Source: an uncultured bacterium
Lineage (GTDB): Bacteria; Bacteroidota; Bacteroidia; Chitinophagales; Chitinophagaceae
DNA length: 6,061 nt
Direction of reading: 5' to 3'
NCBI GenBank assembly: GCA_903957405.1
Contig: CAJBPC010000469.1
Span: forward strand, 1-6,061
In this document: positions 5,758-6,061 of the stretch, in pieces
Layout of the letters: each line of letters begins with the position of its first letter
Numbering within the stretch: position 1 is the first letter of the stretch
Made by a program: the position numbers and the translations under genes
Notes under the pieces: generated by a model
Databases searched by the model: none
What the model was told of the DNA's origin: nothing
The model's input: the letters and a program-made list of their open reading frames with translations, nothing else

Positions 5758-6061
5758 ATGAATCATTTCACCATCCCCAATTTGTCAGAACAAGAAATCC
5801 AAGAAGGTCTTGCGCAGGCGCGGAGTTCCACTCGGCATCGTTTCCCCAAGATTTTGCACAAGCCTGGCGATGAGCTCAACAGGGTGTTCAATTTCATCAC
5901 GCATGACTCTTACATGCAGCCTCACTTGCACCCCGGAGATGAAAAAATAGAGGAAATCTATCTTGTGAAAGGACGGGCAGCGATAATCTTCTTCGACGAC
6001 TCCGGGGGTGTAGCGGAGATCCTCCATTTAAAAAAAGAAGGTGTCGATAGCGTAAGAGTTC
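5758..6061 (+). CDS. WbuC-like cupin-fold metalloprotein, 3' truncated
   Basis: At least 101 residues are encoded before the window ends; no stop is reached. The start at 5758 has AAAAGGG (5746-5752) 5 bases upstream and lies 10 bases after the SDR stop. The order of blocks matches the WbuC family: a basic RSSTRHRFPKILHKPGD stretch (22-38), NRVFNFITHDSYMQPHLHPG (41-60), then EEIYLVKGRAAIIFFDDSG (65-83). H56 and H58 form the cupin HxH metal site, with Glu65 or Glu66 a likely third ligand. WbuC-type genes occur in O-antigen clusters, but their exact role is not well defined; isomerase or metal-binding chemistry on a sugar nucleotide is possible. A generic cupin (for example a FdtA- or RmlC-like enzyme) is less likely, since the basic stretch and spacing fit WbuC better. 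The symbol wbuC is left out because identity is family-level only. Confidence 0.78.
   Translation, partial: MNHFTIPNLSEQEIQEGLAQARSSTRHRFPKILHKPGDELNRVFNFITHDSYMQPHLHPGDEKIEEIYLVKGRAAIIFFDDSGGVAEILHLKKEGVDSVRV

Noticed and set aside
5785..6027. 80-residue - strand open frame at the right end
   Set aside because: It is antisense to the cupin gene, which has a ribosome binding site and a WbuC-like motif order.

Overview
The window is a compact run of eight genes, all on the + strand. It reads as the inside of a cell-surface polysaccharide (O-antigen or capsule-like) or specialised-sugar biosynthesis cluster of a Gram-negative bacterium, most likely a proteobacterium. The assignment rests on the gene mix: a PhyH-type dioxygenase, several small-molecule methyltransferases, a split transketolase pair, a sugar-nucleotide SDR and a WbuC-like cupin. 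No taxonomic marker gene is present, so genus cannot be given. There is no rRNA, tRNA, CRISPR array, insertion sequence or integrase.

Layout. 2-343: C-terminal end of a phytanoyl-CoA dioxygenase-like oxygenase, cut by the window start. 380-1273: CmoB-like class I SAM methyltransferase. 1306-2058: CmcI-family (cephalosporin hydroxylase / rhamnosyl O-methyltransferase type) enzyme. 2064-2927 and 2924-3805: N- and C-terminal halves of a transketolase, overlapping by ATGA. 3809-4615: another class I SAM methyltransferase. 4650-5747: NAD(P)-dependent SDR epimerase/dehydratase. 5758-6061: WbuC-like cupin, cut by the window end. Gaps are at most 36 bases, and no stretch over 300 bases lacks a gene.

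How the genes may work together (inference). The SDR would make or reduce a keto sugar nucleotide. The transketolase pair could move a two-carbon ketol unit, to supply a precursor or to build a chain-extended or branched sugar. The three methyltransferase-fold enzymes and the dioxygenase would then decorate the sugar by methylation and hydroxylation. Tight spacing and the ATGA overlap suggest one transcription unit. A weak terminator-like hairpin at 4615-4635 may divide it into a transketolase/methyltransferase block and an SDR/cupin block. The transketolase C-half appears to have lost the acidic residue that normally reads the substrate hydroxyl, which is the main hint of unusual chemistry here.
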